Notes: generated by a model from the sequence alone, not told the origin. Counted from the first letter of the stretch, positions 41,159-51,642 are shown. The stretch is DNA of 64,000 nucleotides from Triatoma infestans (GCA_011037195.1 JAAEAF010004367.1:1-64000); one strand, 5' to 3'. Made by a program: numbers and translations.

Positions 41159-41795
41159 TTATCTTATTTTGATTTGTATTATTATTATTATTATTTAAGC
41201 GTTTTTTGGTAAAATATCAGAATAAAATTTTCTAATGAACTTGGGTAATAAAAAAAATCCCCTGCAATCTACGCATGCATTACTGCCTACGCTTCGGTTC
41301 CTTCAAGTAGGTATTTGCATGTATTTCTTTTTCTTAGAATGCAAATTATAGCTCTCTTAATTAGTGGCTTTTTTATATATATATATACATATAATTTCGT
41401 AAACAATGTGTGTAGTTTTGTATGCTATTTATGTATGTTTTTTATTTTTTATTTTATATTTTTTTTTTTACGTATTAGTTTAAATATATAATATATATAT
41501 TATGTAACAAAAAAATGACTTATTATTTTATCATAATTTTTGTAAATATTTCAGTTAACATTCCAGGTAGACAAATCTTAACATAAAAATAAATAAAATA
41601 AAAATTATGTATTTATAAATATTATTTATAAATATTAGGGATGCACTTTCATTGCTTTAATTAAATTAATTATAAAATGTTTGGTCTTGAGCAGTTGGGG
41701 ATGTATAAGTGTATTAAGAAGAGTTGATTGAATTATAAAACTCGACGTTTCATTGGTATATTGTTACAAGTAATAGTAAAGTAATGCCTATTTAT
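40651..41795. other. No gene; AT-rich with (ATT)n microsatellites
   Basis: Trinucleotide ATT tracts at about 41122-41160 and 41175-41195; very AT-rich. No recognised element. Confidence 0.5.
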
Positions 41796-41799
41796 TTAT

Positions 41800-42018
41800 T
41801 TATTTTTTTTCCAGGCAGGCTTAACACGTCTAACTTACTAAATTAAGTGTCATGGACGGGGGAGGCGAAAGCACCCTCTTATTTTACAATTAACATTTTT
41901 TTTTTTTTTTTTTAAAAAAACAAATATAAAATTTAACAGTTTATACGCGGGGATTTGAACTGGGATCCTTTCACATACAAGTCCATACTCATAACCACTA
42001 CACCAACACCTAAATTAT
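41800..42018 (-). repeat. SINE S3, tRNA-derived
   Basis: The reverse complement begins TAGGTGTTGGTGTAGTGGTT (A-box TGGTGTAGTGG), has B-box AGTTCAAATCC, then a body ending in GTTAAGCCTGCCTGG. A second copy with the same order is at 55836-56028. Plus-strand ends are GGCAGGCTTAACACG and CAACACCTAAATTA. Confidence 0.7.
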
Positions 42019-42600
42019 TAGGAGAATTTGTAACTTTTAACCACAAGAGAAATAATTTAAGTGATTTGTTGGTAAATCTCTTGATTAAATTAGTGTATTA
42101 TTAAACGCGACATCTATAACAAAAGCAAAAGTCTTAAAAGTTAACCCTATCTTCTTAATCTAAGTTTTAAAATTAATGTAAAAATTAAATTAAATTTTAG
42201 TAAACTTAATAAATATAATAAAGATTAAGATAATGTTCTATAATGTTGTCTCTGAAGAGACAAGCTTCCCCTATTTATTAATAATATTCTTTTAAGTCTT
42301 TAATACCCTATATAACTGGCCCTTGACTTTAAGTGTCATATTCCGATCACTTTAATTGATATCAACTGATTTCGTGAAGTGTCAAAAGAGTAAATATGAC
42401 ATCAAAAGAGAGATGATCCATATTTGGGAACTTTCTTTGTTATTTTAGTTTTACATTTAACAAACATATCTATCGACCAATTTGTAAATACATCAGATTT
42501 TGCAGATTTTTTTGTTTTGTTTTGTTTGATATGATTTGAGTGATTATTAATTTGTAATTAAGAAATAGCATAAAATCTTCATTGAAAGACATTTCAAATA
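42019..42600. other. No gene seen
   Basis: AT-rich. A short inverted stretch near 42255-42275 (GTCTCTGAAGAGACAAGC). No recognised element. Confidence 0.4.
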
Positions 42601-42668
42601 TAGTTGTAGTAGAGCTGGAAAGCATCACAGATATTTTTCATGATAAATACTGCTATTTTTTTTGTGGA

Positions 42669-42710
42669 CATCGACCCGATTTTTGGGCGTTCGCCCATCA
42701 TCAGAGAATG
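42669..42710 (-). ncRNA. Hammerhead-like relic, H1
   Basis: Minus strand: CTGATGA, stem II GGGC/GCCC, then AAAAATCGGGTC and GATG. G12 is lost and stem III altered. Confidence 0.4.
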
Positions 42711-42952
42711 TTTTTATGATAACAGTGTTATCAACATAAACGATAGTTTATATACTGATTTTTATAAAATGTTTTTGTTGGGACCTAACTAGGTTAAGAG
42801 GGGGTTCTTTGTTACCTTAATGGGCTTCTTTGCTACATGTTGTTTTTTGCATTTTAAAAGGGCTGATTTACATTGTTCCTTTTAAAAATTTTATAAAATC
42901 AAAACATCAAACAATCCAATGTTTATCACACTGTTTTGACAACAAAAAAAAA

Positions 42953-42989
42953 ATCCTGATTATGGGCGAACGTTCGAAACCGGTCGATG
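42953..42989 (+). ncRNA. Hammerhead-like core, H1, one core change
   Basis: ATC, CTGATTA, stem II GGGCGAACGTTC, GAAACCGGTC and GATG. G8 is changed to T; the other core bases are kept. Confidence 0.45.
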
Positions 42990-43139
42990 ACCATAAAAAG
43001 TAGCAGGCTATAATGGAAAATATCTATAATATCATATAAGTAACATTATAATAATTATATTTCATTAAAATATAAAGACAAAAATATTAACTACGTTTTG
43101 GTAGATTTAATTTATTGGTAGATTCAACAACAACTAACA

Positions 43140-43380
43140 TATTAATCTATTTTTAAGATAACATTAACATTGGTCATGTATATGTCAAAGAATTTTTCCA
43201 TGACAGCCTGTTTGATTTTTATGGCCGTTCGCCCATGAATCAAGATGTCTTGATTAAAAAATAGTACGATAACACATCTGATATATATATATATATATAT
43301 AAGGATTTTTGTTTTTTCTTTGTATTTTTGCGTCTTTAAAAGTCGAAACATCAAAGAGTGGACAATATGAAGTTTTAATT
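43140..43380. repeat. Degenerate H1 repeat
   Basis: TTTTTCCATGACAGCCTGTT and GCCGTTCGCCCATGAATC are H1 left-arm fragments; a (TA)n tract follows. The core is unreadable. Confidence 0.4.
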
Positions 43381-43510
43381 ATATTATGGAGTAAATTTAC
43401 ATAGTTTACTATTGGATAATTCTTTATTTTATTACACTATCTTATTTTAATGTTTATTTTTTTTTTTTGAGGATAAGAAGTAATATTTAATTTTTATTTA
43501 TTACTGTGTC

Positions 43511-43760
43511 ATTAGGGAAGGGAATAGCTAAGTGGTTAGTATATTGGATTCCCACGCGGAGGACCCGGGTTCGAGTCCAGCTCTGCTACCCTTAGATTTT
43601 TTTTTTTCTCCTAGAGACCTCTTACAGTCAGTGTCTGGTGATGGACAGTGTTGTCTGTAACTATGGAACACTGTCTGGAGGCAGGCAGTGCACTGAGAAG
43701 GATCTGGGCGCCAATGACCATAGATGTTGACGCGCCTTAAATTAAAAAAAAAAAAAAAAA
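43511..43760 (+). repeat. SINE S1, full length, 11-bp TSD
   Basis: ATTACTGTGTC at 43500-43510 and 43761-43771 flank it. A-box TAGCTAAGTGG at 43525-43535 and B-box GGTTCGAGTCC at 43568-43578 match Pol III promoter boxes perfectly. The body holds a GGACAGTGTTGTCTGTAAC hairpin region. The tail is TTAAATTAAAAAAA. This is the reference copy for S1 in this window; others are at 3155, 11216, 33165 and 49929. Confidence 0.9.
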
Positions 43761-43774
43761 ATTACTGTGTCGGT

Positions 43775-44151
43775 TGTTGACACATTATGGAATAACAATG
43801 TAGGGGTAGTGAACCCCCACCACTCATCCACACTAGCGAGTGAACCACCACCACGCATCAGAGAGAAAGAGCCCCTCTCGAGAGAGAGGAGAGGCCAGTT
43901 GGATATATATACGAGAGACAGAGTCAAAAAAGATATTCTGTCTCAGCAAGTCTTACACTTCCTTGTACATATCGTTTAGCCACGTTCAGTGTCTGTCAGT
44001 TCTTTGTAGTGGTAAAGCTTACCGTGCCTGTGGCAGGTCAGGTCAATACATATATATCAATTATATATCTTTCATACCGATATTGAGGTGGTATTTATCT
44101 ATCAACATCTACCACAAACATCGCCTCCTACACACATTACAACATAACATG
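43775..44151 (+). mobile_element. Candidate solo LTR (L6)
   Basis: Starts TGTTGACACATTATGG and has TATATATACGAGAG as a TATA box, then a promoter-downstream region with GTCTGTCAG and a C/A-rich end ...CATTACAACATAACA. CGGT occurs at 43771-43774 and again at 44152-44155, a possible 4-bp TSD if the element ends ACATG. The end is not a clean CA, and no second copy is in the window, so this is tentative. Confidence 0.35.
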
Positions 44152-44204
44152 CGGTCTTGGGTCAGGTACAAAAACAACCAAAAAACATTAATTCTCTAAA
44201 ACAG

Positions 44205-44900
44205 TTCGTATTCTTCTTTTAGCACTACGGCCCTTGAAGGACCTGGGCTCCTCCACAATCTCTGACCATACCTCTCTGTTCTCCGTCTTTATGCGCCAGC
44301 GCCTTACCTGCAAGGTTCTTAAATCCTTCTCCACATTATCCAGCCATCTTACTCGAGGCCTTCCTCGATGGTGACTACCACCTGGATGTCCCTCTAAAGC
44401 TTAGGACTCCTCTCTTTCTCCATTCTTTGGACATAACCTAACCAACGTAATCTGCCTTTTTTTATAAAGGTGAGGTCCGCCTCAGAGAAACACATTCTTA
44501 GTTCTCTATTGGTTCTGCATCTCCATTTCCCCTTCGCGAACGGGACCAAATATTCTCCTCAACACTTTTCGCTCCTATGTATTCAGCATCCTCTCTACTG
44601 TCCCCGTCATCACCCATGTCTCACTGGCATAAGTCACTATTGGCCTAATGCAGGTGGTGTATATTTTCAGTTTTGCCTTTCTAGACAATGCCCGTGACTT
44701 TAACAAATAAGTTAACGCAAAATAACATCTGTTACCCGCAGCCAATCTAGCCTTGATCTCTTCGACGCAACCATTTATCTCAGTTAATATAGCACCTAGG
44801 TATGTAAAGGAGTCCGTTATGTCGAACGTGTTACCCGCTAAATTAATAGATGTCACCTGCCTGTTTTCTCTCCTGGATAATTTCATACCTTTTGTTTACT
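44205..44900 (-). pseudogene. LINE reverse-transcriptase C-terminal region
   Basis: The antisense frame (44575-44886) reads SINLAGNTFDITDSFTYLGA, ILTEINGCVEEIKARLAAGN, RCYFALTYLLKSRALSRKAK and YTTCIRPIVTYASETW. This is the RT thumb segment (SFTYLG...I..RI..GN+.Y..L...L+S..LSR..K...Y.T.IRPI.TY.SETW) of RTE/CR1-like LINEs. The following 44205-44570 keeps pieces (LRWLGYVQRM-like). The sense 3' end is an AAGAAGAA-like tail at about 44210. 5'-truncated. Confidence 0.7.
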
Positions 44901-45004
44901 CTAAACCCAGTTAGGGTAACAAATATCACAGATCTTAGATAGAATAAAACTTAGTGCCATAATAAAACACTTCTCATAGAGTTAGTCAACTGATATTGCT
45001 CTAT

Positions 45005-45165
45005 GTATGTCTGTGTTACCGCACGCACTGTTTAACAACTAGACAATCCTGATGATGTGCAAATGCTCTACACCCACTATGAGATCGACCAATAAAATGA
45101 GGCAATCCTGTCACTCACGGTCTAATAAAATCTCGTAATGTTTTCCAGCGTTATAGATCCATACA
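45005..45165 (+). repeat. Degenerate H1 repeat
   Basis: ATCCTGATGATGTGCAAATG, then GAGATCGACCAATAAAATGA and GAGGCAATCCTGTCACTCAC. It keeps CTGATGA and a GATCGACC stem-I side, but GAAA is lost. Confidence 0.45.
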
Positions 45166-45585
45166 TAACAATTTATTCTATAATTAATGTAGCGTGAATT
45201 TTGAATTAGAATATTTAAATATATACAGTTAATGACAGTCATATTCATACAGTAGTTATAATGTACATAATGTGCATGATGTATACGTATACATATGTAC
45301 TTTTTTTTTTTTACCAACTTTATATGAAATATATTTAGCACAATTAGCTGCTTGCTATAAAACAGTAACATTTGCTATAATCTAAAGGAATTTATTAGAA
45401 TAATATAAATATATCAAAAACAAAGTACCAACCTGATGCGACTTTCGTATTCATACACACTACATATACTCATTCATTCTCTAATAATTGTTTACTATTT
45501 CATCTCTAAAGGTATTCATTGGTCAAATTACATTCAGTTTAATGTTTTCTATCATTTTTGGTGGGTCTAATTTAAATTTAAAAGT
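45166..45585. other. No gene seen
   Basis: AT-rich flank of the Tc1-like remnant. I could not find its terminal inverted repeat here. Confidence 0.4.
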
Positions 45586-45589
45586 GAAA

Positions 45590-46012
45590 ATGGGAAGAGG
45601 TAAAGACACGAGTAGTGAAATTCGTAAAATCATAATTGAAAATTGGAAAAGAGAAAAAAGTTTGCGTGAAATTAGAAAATTAATAAATAGAAGCCATGCT
45701 ACAGTACAAAGTATCATTAACGGGTACAGAAATGAAAACAGAATTGAAAATAAGGCAAGAAATTTAAATAAAAGGTTGCTCAGTGATTATGATGAACGAT
45801 TCATAGTAAGAAAAGTGAAAGAAAATCCTGAAATAAGTGCCCCAAGCTTAGATGGGGAGATGAGTTTTAGGTTGGGAAGGAATATTAATCCTGTGACTGT
45901 TCATAGAGCCTTCAAAAGAAATTCGTTTTATTCCAGGACAGCAAGGAAGAAACCGTTTATAAATAAAAAAAACACGGGATCCAAAATACAAGTCAATTTA
46001 AGGAGAAAGTAA
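45590..46012 (+). pseudogene. Tc1-like transposase, N-terminal DNA-binding part
   Basis: From ATG at 45590: MGRGKDTSSEIRKIIIENWK, then LREIRKLINRSHATVQSIIN, and NPEISAPSLDGEMSFRLGRN followed by PVTVHRAFKRNSF and TARKKPFINKKN. The two helix-turn-helix units and the basic link (the RKKP..) match Tc1-family transposases, which bind the element ends through them. I chose the Met at 45590 because family members start near MGRGK-like sequences; the open frame runs further upstream but without similarity. It stops at 46012, before the catalytic domain (the full family length is about 340 residues). Confidence 0.75.
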
Positions 46013-46014
46013 TT

Positions 46015-46145
46015 GAAGAATGGTGATTGAAAAACTTTACAGATTCCATCAGATTGTAAAATGTTAATTTTAGTTTCGTCTGTAAATCGAAATGTTTTTC
46101 CTGAAATCAAACTGATGATATCTGTAAGATAAGCGAATTTAACCC
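46015..46145 (-). pseudogene. Tc1-like catalytic-domain fragment, inverted
   Basis: The minus strand at about 46020-46085 encodes FRFTDETKINILQSDG, the motif around the first catalytic Asp of Tc1 transposases (FxDExxFxxxxSDG). It should follow the N-terminal part in the same direction but lies in opposite orientation right beside it. So the element has an internal inversion after 46012. No second or third Asp motif was found nearby. Confidence 0.65.
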
Positions 46146-46149
46146 TTGT

Positions 46150-46286
46150 TTTTGTATTTTTACTTTCTCTTACTCCTAGTAAGAGGAAGTATTGTAATCG
46201 TGTCAAATTTTCGATATCGAGTTTTCACCGGAAATATCCGTTTTGAGGTCCCCTGAATCCGAAAAAGTGGTTTTTAGCAAATGGTC

Positions 46287-46337
<51 letters not shown>

Positions 46338-46800
46338 GAACAGCATAGCGCGAAAACGAAAAACCGTCGAAAGTTGAAACTTCATATTCCGTTTAGGTAT
46401 CACCATGGGATCTGACACTATGTTATCTGTCAAAATTTCTCAAGCGGAAGTACCACTTTACTAGTTGGATTTTTTACTTTTTGCGATTTTCTCAAAACTG
46501 GCTCCGACGATTTTCTTTAAACTAGGAACATCAACCACACATACAAAGAGCTACAACTTTTATTTGAAACATTTCTCCAGGAAAATGCATTTAAGGGCAC
46601 TTTTGGGGGAAAGGTGGGGTTAGGTTTTCATCTAAAGTACTATTTCAGTTTATTAGATAATTCTGTCATCTAAATAATGTTGATTAGAATTAAATATGTT
46701 GTTGGAATTCCGAGTTTGAAAAAAATCGGATAACCGGAAGTGCGTTTACTAATACCACTTTACTAAATGATTTTTTTCTCTTTTTCGCAATTTTTTTTTT
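46150..46800 (+). repeat. Repeat D, plus strand, with long (TG)n
   Basis: Starts with the TACTTTCTCTTACTCCTAGT / AAGAGGAAGTATTG palindrome, then all landmarks in order to TTACCACTTTACTAAATG-like sequence. (TG)n at 46289-46324 sits at the same point as short TG tracts in other copies. The plus-strand order is GTGAACAGCATAG, GGAAGTACCACTTTAC, GGCTCCGACGATTTTC. Confidence 0.8.
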
Positions 46801-47024
46801 AAGTGTAAAGATGAACATGTCAACAAAATAATAATCTGTTAAAATACATTTAATAACAACTACTTCTGTATTGTTTACTTGTACAGGATAAAAAAAAAAA
46901 ATTAAGCAACCGTCTCCGCGTTATTTTTCGATCTAATGTAAAGTTTTATTTACATCTACATATTATTATACAGCTTTAACTTTTGCGGCGGTGCTTCTTG
47001 TTATCTCCTTCATTTTTACTTTTT
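46801..47024. other. No gene seen
   Basis: AT-rich link between two opposed repeat D copies. Confidence 0.4.
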
Positions 47025-47535
47025 TATTACTTCCTCTTGACACGATTACAATACTTCCTGTTGCTAGGAATAAGAGGAAGTAAAAAGTGTTCAGTAAAGT
47101 TGCACTTCCGGTCAAATGAGTTTTTTTTTTCAAACCCGGAATTTTTTGGCAGCACATTTAATTATTCTAATTAATATTATATGTAGTTGATATACAAGTT
47201 TAAAGAAAATCGTTAGTTAGATTCGAGGAAATTGCAAAAAAAACTAAAAAATCTAGTCAGTCAAATGGTATACTTCCGGTTTACCGATTTTGACTAATAC
47301 CCCTTAATCTCAGATCCCTGGTAGAGCTTATATAAAATATCAAGTTTGAACTTTCCGCGATTTTTCAATTTTTGAGTTATGCTGCCTGCTCCCCCTCGCC
47401 CGCCCCACCAATTTCTAGAAACCGAAAGACTTGAAAGAACCTCAAAATTTACATTTCCGGTGAAACTCTACATCGAAAATTTGACCACAATTGTAATACT
47501 CCACTCTTAACGATAGGTGAGAGAAAGTAAAAATT
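47025..47535 (-). repeat. Repeat D, minus strand
   Basis: Reverse order of landmarks: ACTTCCTCTTGACACG, GTTGCACTTCCGGTC, AAGAAAATCGTTAG, GGTATACTTCCGGTTTACCG, ATATCAAGTTTGAACTTTCC, and CATTTCCGGTGAAACTC at the end, then GTGAGAGAAAGTAAAAA. Confidence 0.7.
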
Positions 47536-47539
47536 ATTA

Positions 47540-48255
47540 ATAGAATATTTCATTCACTTGCTTATTTAATTGATAACTGAAACCATGTTTTAATAATTCA
47601 AATTCTTTTACAATCTGATGAGCATAATGTAGAAGAAGAAGAAGAAGAAGTGGATAAATTGCTTTTATAATTTTAATTAATGAATATCCATGGCCCCTTG
47701 TGGTTTGAGTTAGTCTTCTTGCCTTCTACGTATTCAGTTCTCGCTGCTAATCGCCTTCAACTACTTTACAGCTTGGTGATTGATCATAGCACCAGATATT
47801 TGCTTTATTCATATAGCTCATCATAGAGATGACATGTTTACGTTCATCGGTGTTGTTTATATATTAGGAACTCCCCTGGGCCATAATTTGTCTTAATGTT
47901 GATAGGATATATTCTGATAAGTAGCGATATTCTAATATATTAAAAGATTATCCCCAAATTTTAGCTTCTTGAATAAAATTATTTTTATATAAAAGGAATA
48001 ACATTTTTTTGACACAAAACCTATTCCCCATATTTCAGTTTTGACGTAATTTGTAACAAATGATAGTAGTAACCATTATCGAATTTCATGGTAATGTTTG
48101 ACTTTAATTTCCCGATCAATATTATCTTCTTCTTAGCTCGCAATCCCAGCCAACTGGAGTATTGTGGAAGAAGAAAACACCGTTTCATCTTCTTGAAAGT
48201 GTGAGCAGTTTGCAGTTTGCAATACTCTCTAGAAATAGAACAGTTGGTAGCAAGC
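47540..48255. other. No gene seen
   Basis: Mostly AT-rich; a GAA run at 47632-47649. Nothing recognised. Confidence 0.4.
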
Positions 48256-48257
48256 AA

Positions 48258-48641
48258 GCCTAAGGGTCAGCTTTATCTGCTCGGACAGCCAAGCTGCTCA
48301 GTTGAAGGCGCTGAGTTCATGTGTCTTCACTTCCAGGTTGGTGTTAGAATGTTCTAAAAGACTGGAAGAGCTTTCTTCTCTGAAGGATGTGCTTCTAGTA
48401 TGGGTGCCAGGTCACATGGGAATTTTTAGAAATGAGCAGGTGGACAGGTTTGCCAAATAGGCGTCTCTCTTCCTTTCATTGGTCCCGAGCCTGCTGTTGG
48501 CGTGTCTTCTGGCACATCTGTCAGGCTTCCAGACATGGACAGCTTCACAGCATTCATCTTATGGATGAGCTCAGTTGGTTTTTCGGCAGTCCAAAATGCT
48601 CATCGGGAGTCAGGACAAGGCTATTAGTGAGACGTTGCTGT
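48258..48641 (+). pseudogene. LINE C ORF2 RNase H, interrupted by an LTR
   Basis: The plus strand reads RLVLECSKRLEELSSLKDVL, then LVWVPGHMGIFRNEQVDRFA and a stop. VWVPGHxGI..NE..D is the RNase H C-terminal motif. Further on comes GFQTWTASQHSS, shared with 38700-38775. The coding continues beyond the LTR at 49437. The element is plus-strand, opposite to the LINE C pieces at 37755-38775. Confidence 0.7.
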
Positions 48642-49436
48642 TGTAATGTGATAACAAGAAGGAGTGATAACAAGAAGGAAAATATATAATTTTTAATTAT
48701 AAAAAATTATCACTAGTGGTGCCAGCCGGTCGCTCTATTATTCAGGTCAAGAGCCGCGGTCAGTGCACGGTCAAAGGGACCGCCAAGGACAACCACCAAA
48801 GACACACTGCCTTCAAAAGGGTCATTATACGGTCAGTATACAGAAGCCGCCTGGCCAATATACAAAAATCAACAAATCACTCAAAAGACCGACCACCTGG
48901 CTACAGTCCTTTGATAACTACCATTACCTGTTGCCGGACCTATTCAAGACCTAGGGTCAACACACGGCAAGAGATGTTTTAGTGTGACCCGTAATTACAA
49001 ACTTGTCCATGTGTGAGTGATGGCAATATAACGTCTCTCAACAGGAAGTGGGGAAGATTATTCTTCAGTATTTTATCAGCGAAACATCAAGATTCTACGA
49101 GTGACATAATTCATACATTGGAGCGCGTCCCTATCTAAGTATTCAAACATATATTTATTTTTCATCATTATAGTTGGGCATTCTAGTTACATTTTAAATC
49201 ATTTCAAATTTACTGTAGTATATCTTTTCAAACGTTAAATTATTGTTAAAATATATATATATCTATTTTCGTAAATTGGTAATTCAAATTCCGAGTAACA
49301 ACTCTCTAAAAATCTCTAACTAATTCCCAACTATTCATCGCATCACAACACCTCTTCAAGACATCTGAACCCATCACAACTGGTAGCAGCGGTGGGATCT
49401 GATCATCCGACACATCCGATAACTGATTCCATCACA
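48642..49436 (+). mobile_element. LTR element L3 (LTR + PBS + LTR end), TSD CTGT
   Basis: CTGT at 48638-48641 and 49437-49440. It starts TGTAATGTGATAACAAG and ends GATTCCATCACA. The left LTR runs to about 49379 (...GAACCCATCACA). It is followed directly by ACTGGTAGCAGCGGTGGGAT, a primer-binding-site-like start of an internal region, then only about 45 bp before the last dozen bases of an LTR. So nearly all the internal region and most of the right LTR are gone. The terminal part resembles L1 (CCTCTTCAAGACATCT). Confidence 0.75.
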
Positions 49437-49850
49437 CTGTGTTTTTCACGGAGCGCTTTCAGGCATCTGGTTGGATCTCTTACTGGACATTGTGGTTTAA
49501 GGGGACATCTCTACATAATGGGGCTCATGCCGGATCCATTTTGTAGAGTGTGTGAGACAGAGGAGGAAACACCCATCCATCTTATGACTGACTGCTTGGG
49601 TTGTGATGAAATTAGGTTCAGGACCTTTGGTCGGAATAGGATGTCTGTGGAAGAGTTTAGGCTATTTCCGCTTAAGGTTATTGTCCGATTTATTCGGACT
49701 GCGGTGAATCTTAGATGGATTAGATCCGGATCTGGATTTTTGTTACAGACCCGGCTTGTTGTTGTTTTTTTTGAGGTAGCTATATGGACCCAGTGAGGCT
49801 ATGGATAGCGTAGGGTTTCCCTCCCCCACAGACAAATAATAATAAGGATC
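49437..49850 (+). pseudogene. LINE C ORF2 C-terminus
   Basis: The plus frame: RSAFRHLVGSLTGHCGLRGH, LYIMGLMPDPFCRVCETEEE, TPIHLMTDCLGCDEIRFRTF, and SVEEFRLFPLKVIVRFIRTA. The knuckle C-x2-C-x8-H-x4-C is complete, as in the C-terminus of I/jockey-type LINE ORF2. It ends before a short AAATAATAATAAGG tail at 49836-49849. The first residues in this frame come from the LTR and are not part of the LINE protein. Confidence 0.75.
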
Positions 49851-49928
49851 AGCTTCTATACTTTAAAAAGAGAGTTGATAATAAATCACACAACTCTATA
49901 AGACACTAATAAATAACTTTATTTATTT

Positions 49929-50170
49929 TTTTATTTTTTTTTTATTTAAGGCGTCTCAACATCTGTGGTCATTTGCGCCCGGAGCCTTCTCAGTGCACTG
50001 CCGGCCTCCGGACGGTATTCTCTCCCGTTACAGACAACACTGTCCATCACCGAACAGTGGGCTGTAAGGGCTCCTAGGAAGAGAAAATCTAAGGGCAGCA
50101 CGACTGGATTCGAACCCGTGATCTCCGCGTTGCTAGTCCAGCGCGCTACCACTGAGCTAATCCCTTCCCT
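49929..50170 (-). repeat. SINE S1, full length, 12-bp TSD
   Basis: CTTTATTTATTT at 49917-49928 and 50171-50182. The reverse complement has the A-box TTAGCTCAGTGG, B-box GGTTCGAATCC, the S1 body and an A-rich tail. Same family as 43511-43760. Confidence 0.85.
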
Positions 50171-50234
50171 CTTTATTTATTTCAGTATTTAAGTTTTATA
50201 AAACCATTATAAAAGAGCCCACAAGATGTATAAA

Positions 50235-50697
50235 AAGAAAAAATTATATCAGAGATATTTTCCGTGATAGCCTACTTCTTTTTTTGTGGTAAGGTATGTA
50301 AGGTTTTAAAAAAAAACAATCTGTAGCGGTTATCTCGAAAAACTATGAGAAGTATAAAAAACAATTCAGTAATATCTCACTTTATGGACTTAGATCGAAA
50401 GCTTTGAGTCAGATTTACTGGTCATTTCTACTTAATGGAGTATCTAATTTGAGCTTCTTGCTGGATTTATTTATACGCACAGACACATCCACAAATAAAT
50501 TCGCTTGAAACTTCTGACTGCTGCTTATTGCAAGCTGGACACAGTATAAGGAGGTTTAATATATGTTTGTGGTGGCCTATTGATATTTTTAATATAAATC
50601 TGGAGCTCAAACTGAGTTGCACAAGGATCTTTACAAACTAAAACTGAAGATTTAACAAGAAATAAAATTGCTGTCATTGCTCCTCAAAGAATAAAGG
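50235..50697. repeat. H1 end fragment, then unassigned flank
   Basis: 50247-50290 is the first 40 bases of an H1 left arm (ATCAGAGATATTTTCCGTGA, TAGCCTACTTC), with no core. The rest to 50697 is unassigned; part near 50400-50480 resembles D. Confidence 0.45.
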
Positions 50698-51352
50698 TGT
50701 AATGACATGGAAAGTCATACCAATGTCAAAGTGGTTCCAGCCAGCTGCTATCTTAGCAAAGGATGGCAGTAATAAAAGAGCAATTTATAACCAGCGAGCT
50801 AGCAGGCCGCCGTCTTCAAGACAATGCCGGCCAAACAAACAACAAAGTCCTTTTCAATACTTTACATCAAAGCAAGCACCGATAAGGTTGGCCACTGACC
50901 TAAATAAGGTCAGCAAACTACGAAGGTCGCACAAGGTCGCACACTAGGACAGATGTCTTGGTGTGAGTGTGGCCAACACCGATATATAAACTCTATCATA
51001 TACAACGAGAGGATCATTATATCTTATACGACGATACGAGCACGTCCATATACACGAGCAACAGTTTACGCGACTATACACAGTTTCATTTAAACTTATT
51101 ATCTTTTAGTAGCGCATCTTAGTTCGTTTATTTTATCATTCTAATTTATTACTTATTTATCTTCTATTTATTCTAAGTATTTTGCTAGTTATGAGTTACC
51201 ATTTATACGTTAAAATTATTGTTAAAATACAGTTTATTTTTATAAAATCCGTATTAATAATTCGATGCACTAACTTCCAAAATCTCTCAACTAACTTCCG
51301 CCCTCTTCAAGACATCTACTACATCAGGAATCACATCAACGATTCCATTACA
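50698..51352 (+). mobile_element. Solo LTR L1, 655 bp, TSD AAGG
   Basis: AAGG at 50694-50697 and 51353-51356. Starts TGTAATGACATGG and ends GATTCCATTACA. It holds a TATATAAAC box near 50985 and an AT-rich 3' half. A 680-bp minus-strand copy is at 61551-62230. TG...CA termini and 4-bp TSD suggest a Gypsy-type element. ORFs inside are incidental. Confidence 0.85.
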
Positions 51353-51441
51353 AAGGCTTAGTATATCAGACTAAAATTTGATTTATTTACGCATTAGTTC
51401 TATGTCCTTTTCTCTGAGATAGTTGGATATAAGTTCAAAAT

Positions 51442-51642
51442 TTGCTTTTTCTTATTTTGGAAAAAGGCAAAGATCCTAAGTATGCAGTAGTTCCGAAAAA
51501 TCTAAACAATCAAATATATGACATAATTGTGAAATCCAGTTGTAGAACTATTCAGACAAAAGTTAAAACTATTCTGGTGGACATGTTTAATGAAGCAACA
51601 AAAAGGGTATCTAGTGGATGGCATGGTTTTAAATTTGTATAG
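51442..51642 (+). other. Unknown ORF, 66 codons
   Basis: Reads EKGKDPKYAVVPKNLNNQIY, DIIVKSSCRTIQTKVKTILV, DMFNEATKRVSSGWHGFKFV. Composition looks protein-like (mixed hydrophobic and charged residues) and it has no second copy in the window. I do not recognise it. No clear splice sites. It may be a remnant of a transposase or a host gene, or chance. Confidence 0.25.

Larger units (their letters stand above)
42605..43030. mobile_element. H1 long inverted pair
   Basis: The left arm begins AGAGCTGGAAAGCATCACAG; the right arm ends AAGTAGCAGGCTATAATGG. The middle holds the GGGACCTAACTAGGTTAAGA and ACATTGTTCCTTTTAAAAA blocks of the long H1 form, but the inner right arm is deleted. No TSD was found. 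Confidence 0.65.

Noticed and set aside
43511..43600. tRNA gene
   Set aside because: A- and B-boxes are perfect, but there is no paired acceptor stem, and the copy has a SINE body, A tail and TSD.
46203..46433. 76-codon minus ORF with a (TH)n stretch
   Set aside because: Product of the (TG)n microsatellite inside repeat D.
48716..48982. 88-codon plus ORF
   Set aside because: Inside LTR L3; no domain; LTRs are non-coding.
50702..50947. 81-codon ORF
   Set aside because: Lies wholly inside LTR L1 and is not conserved as an open frame in the second copy at 61551-62230.
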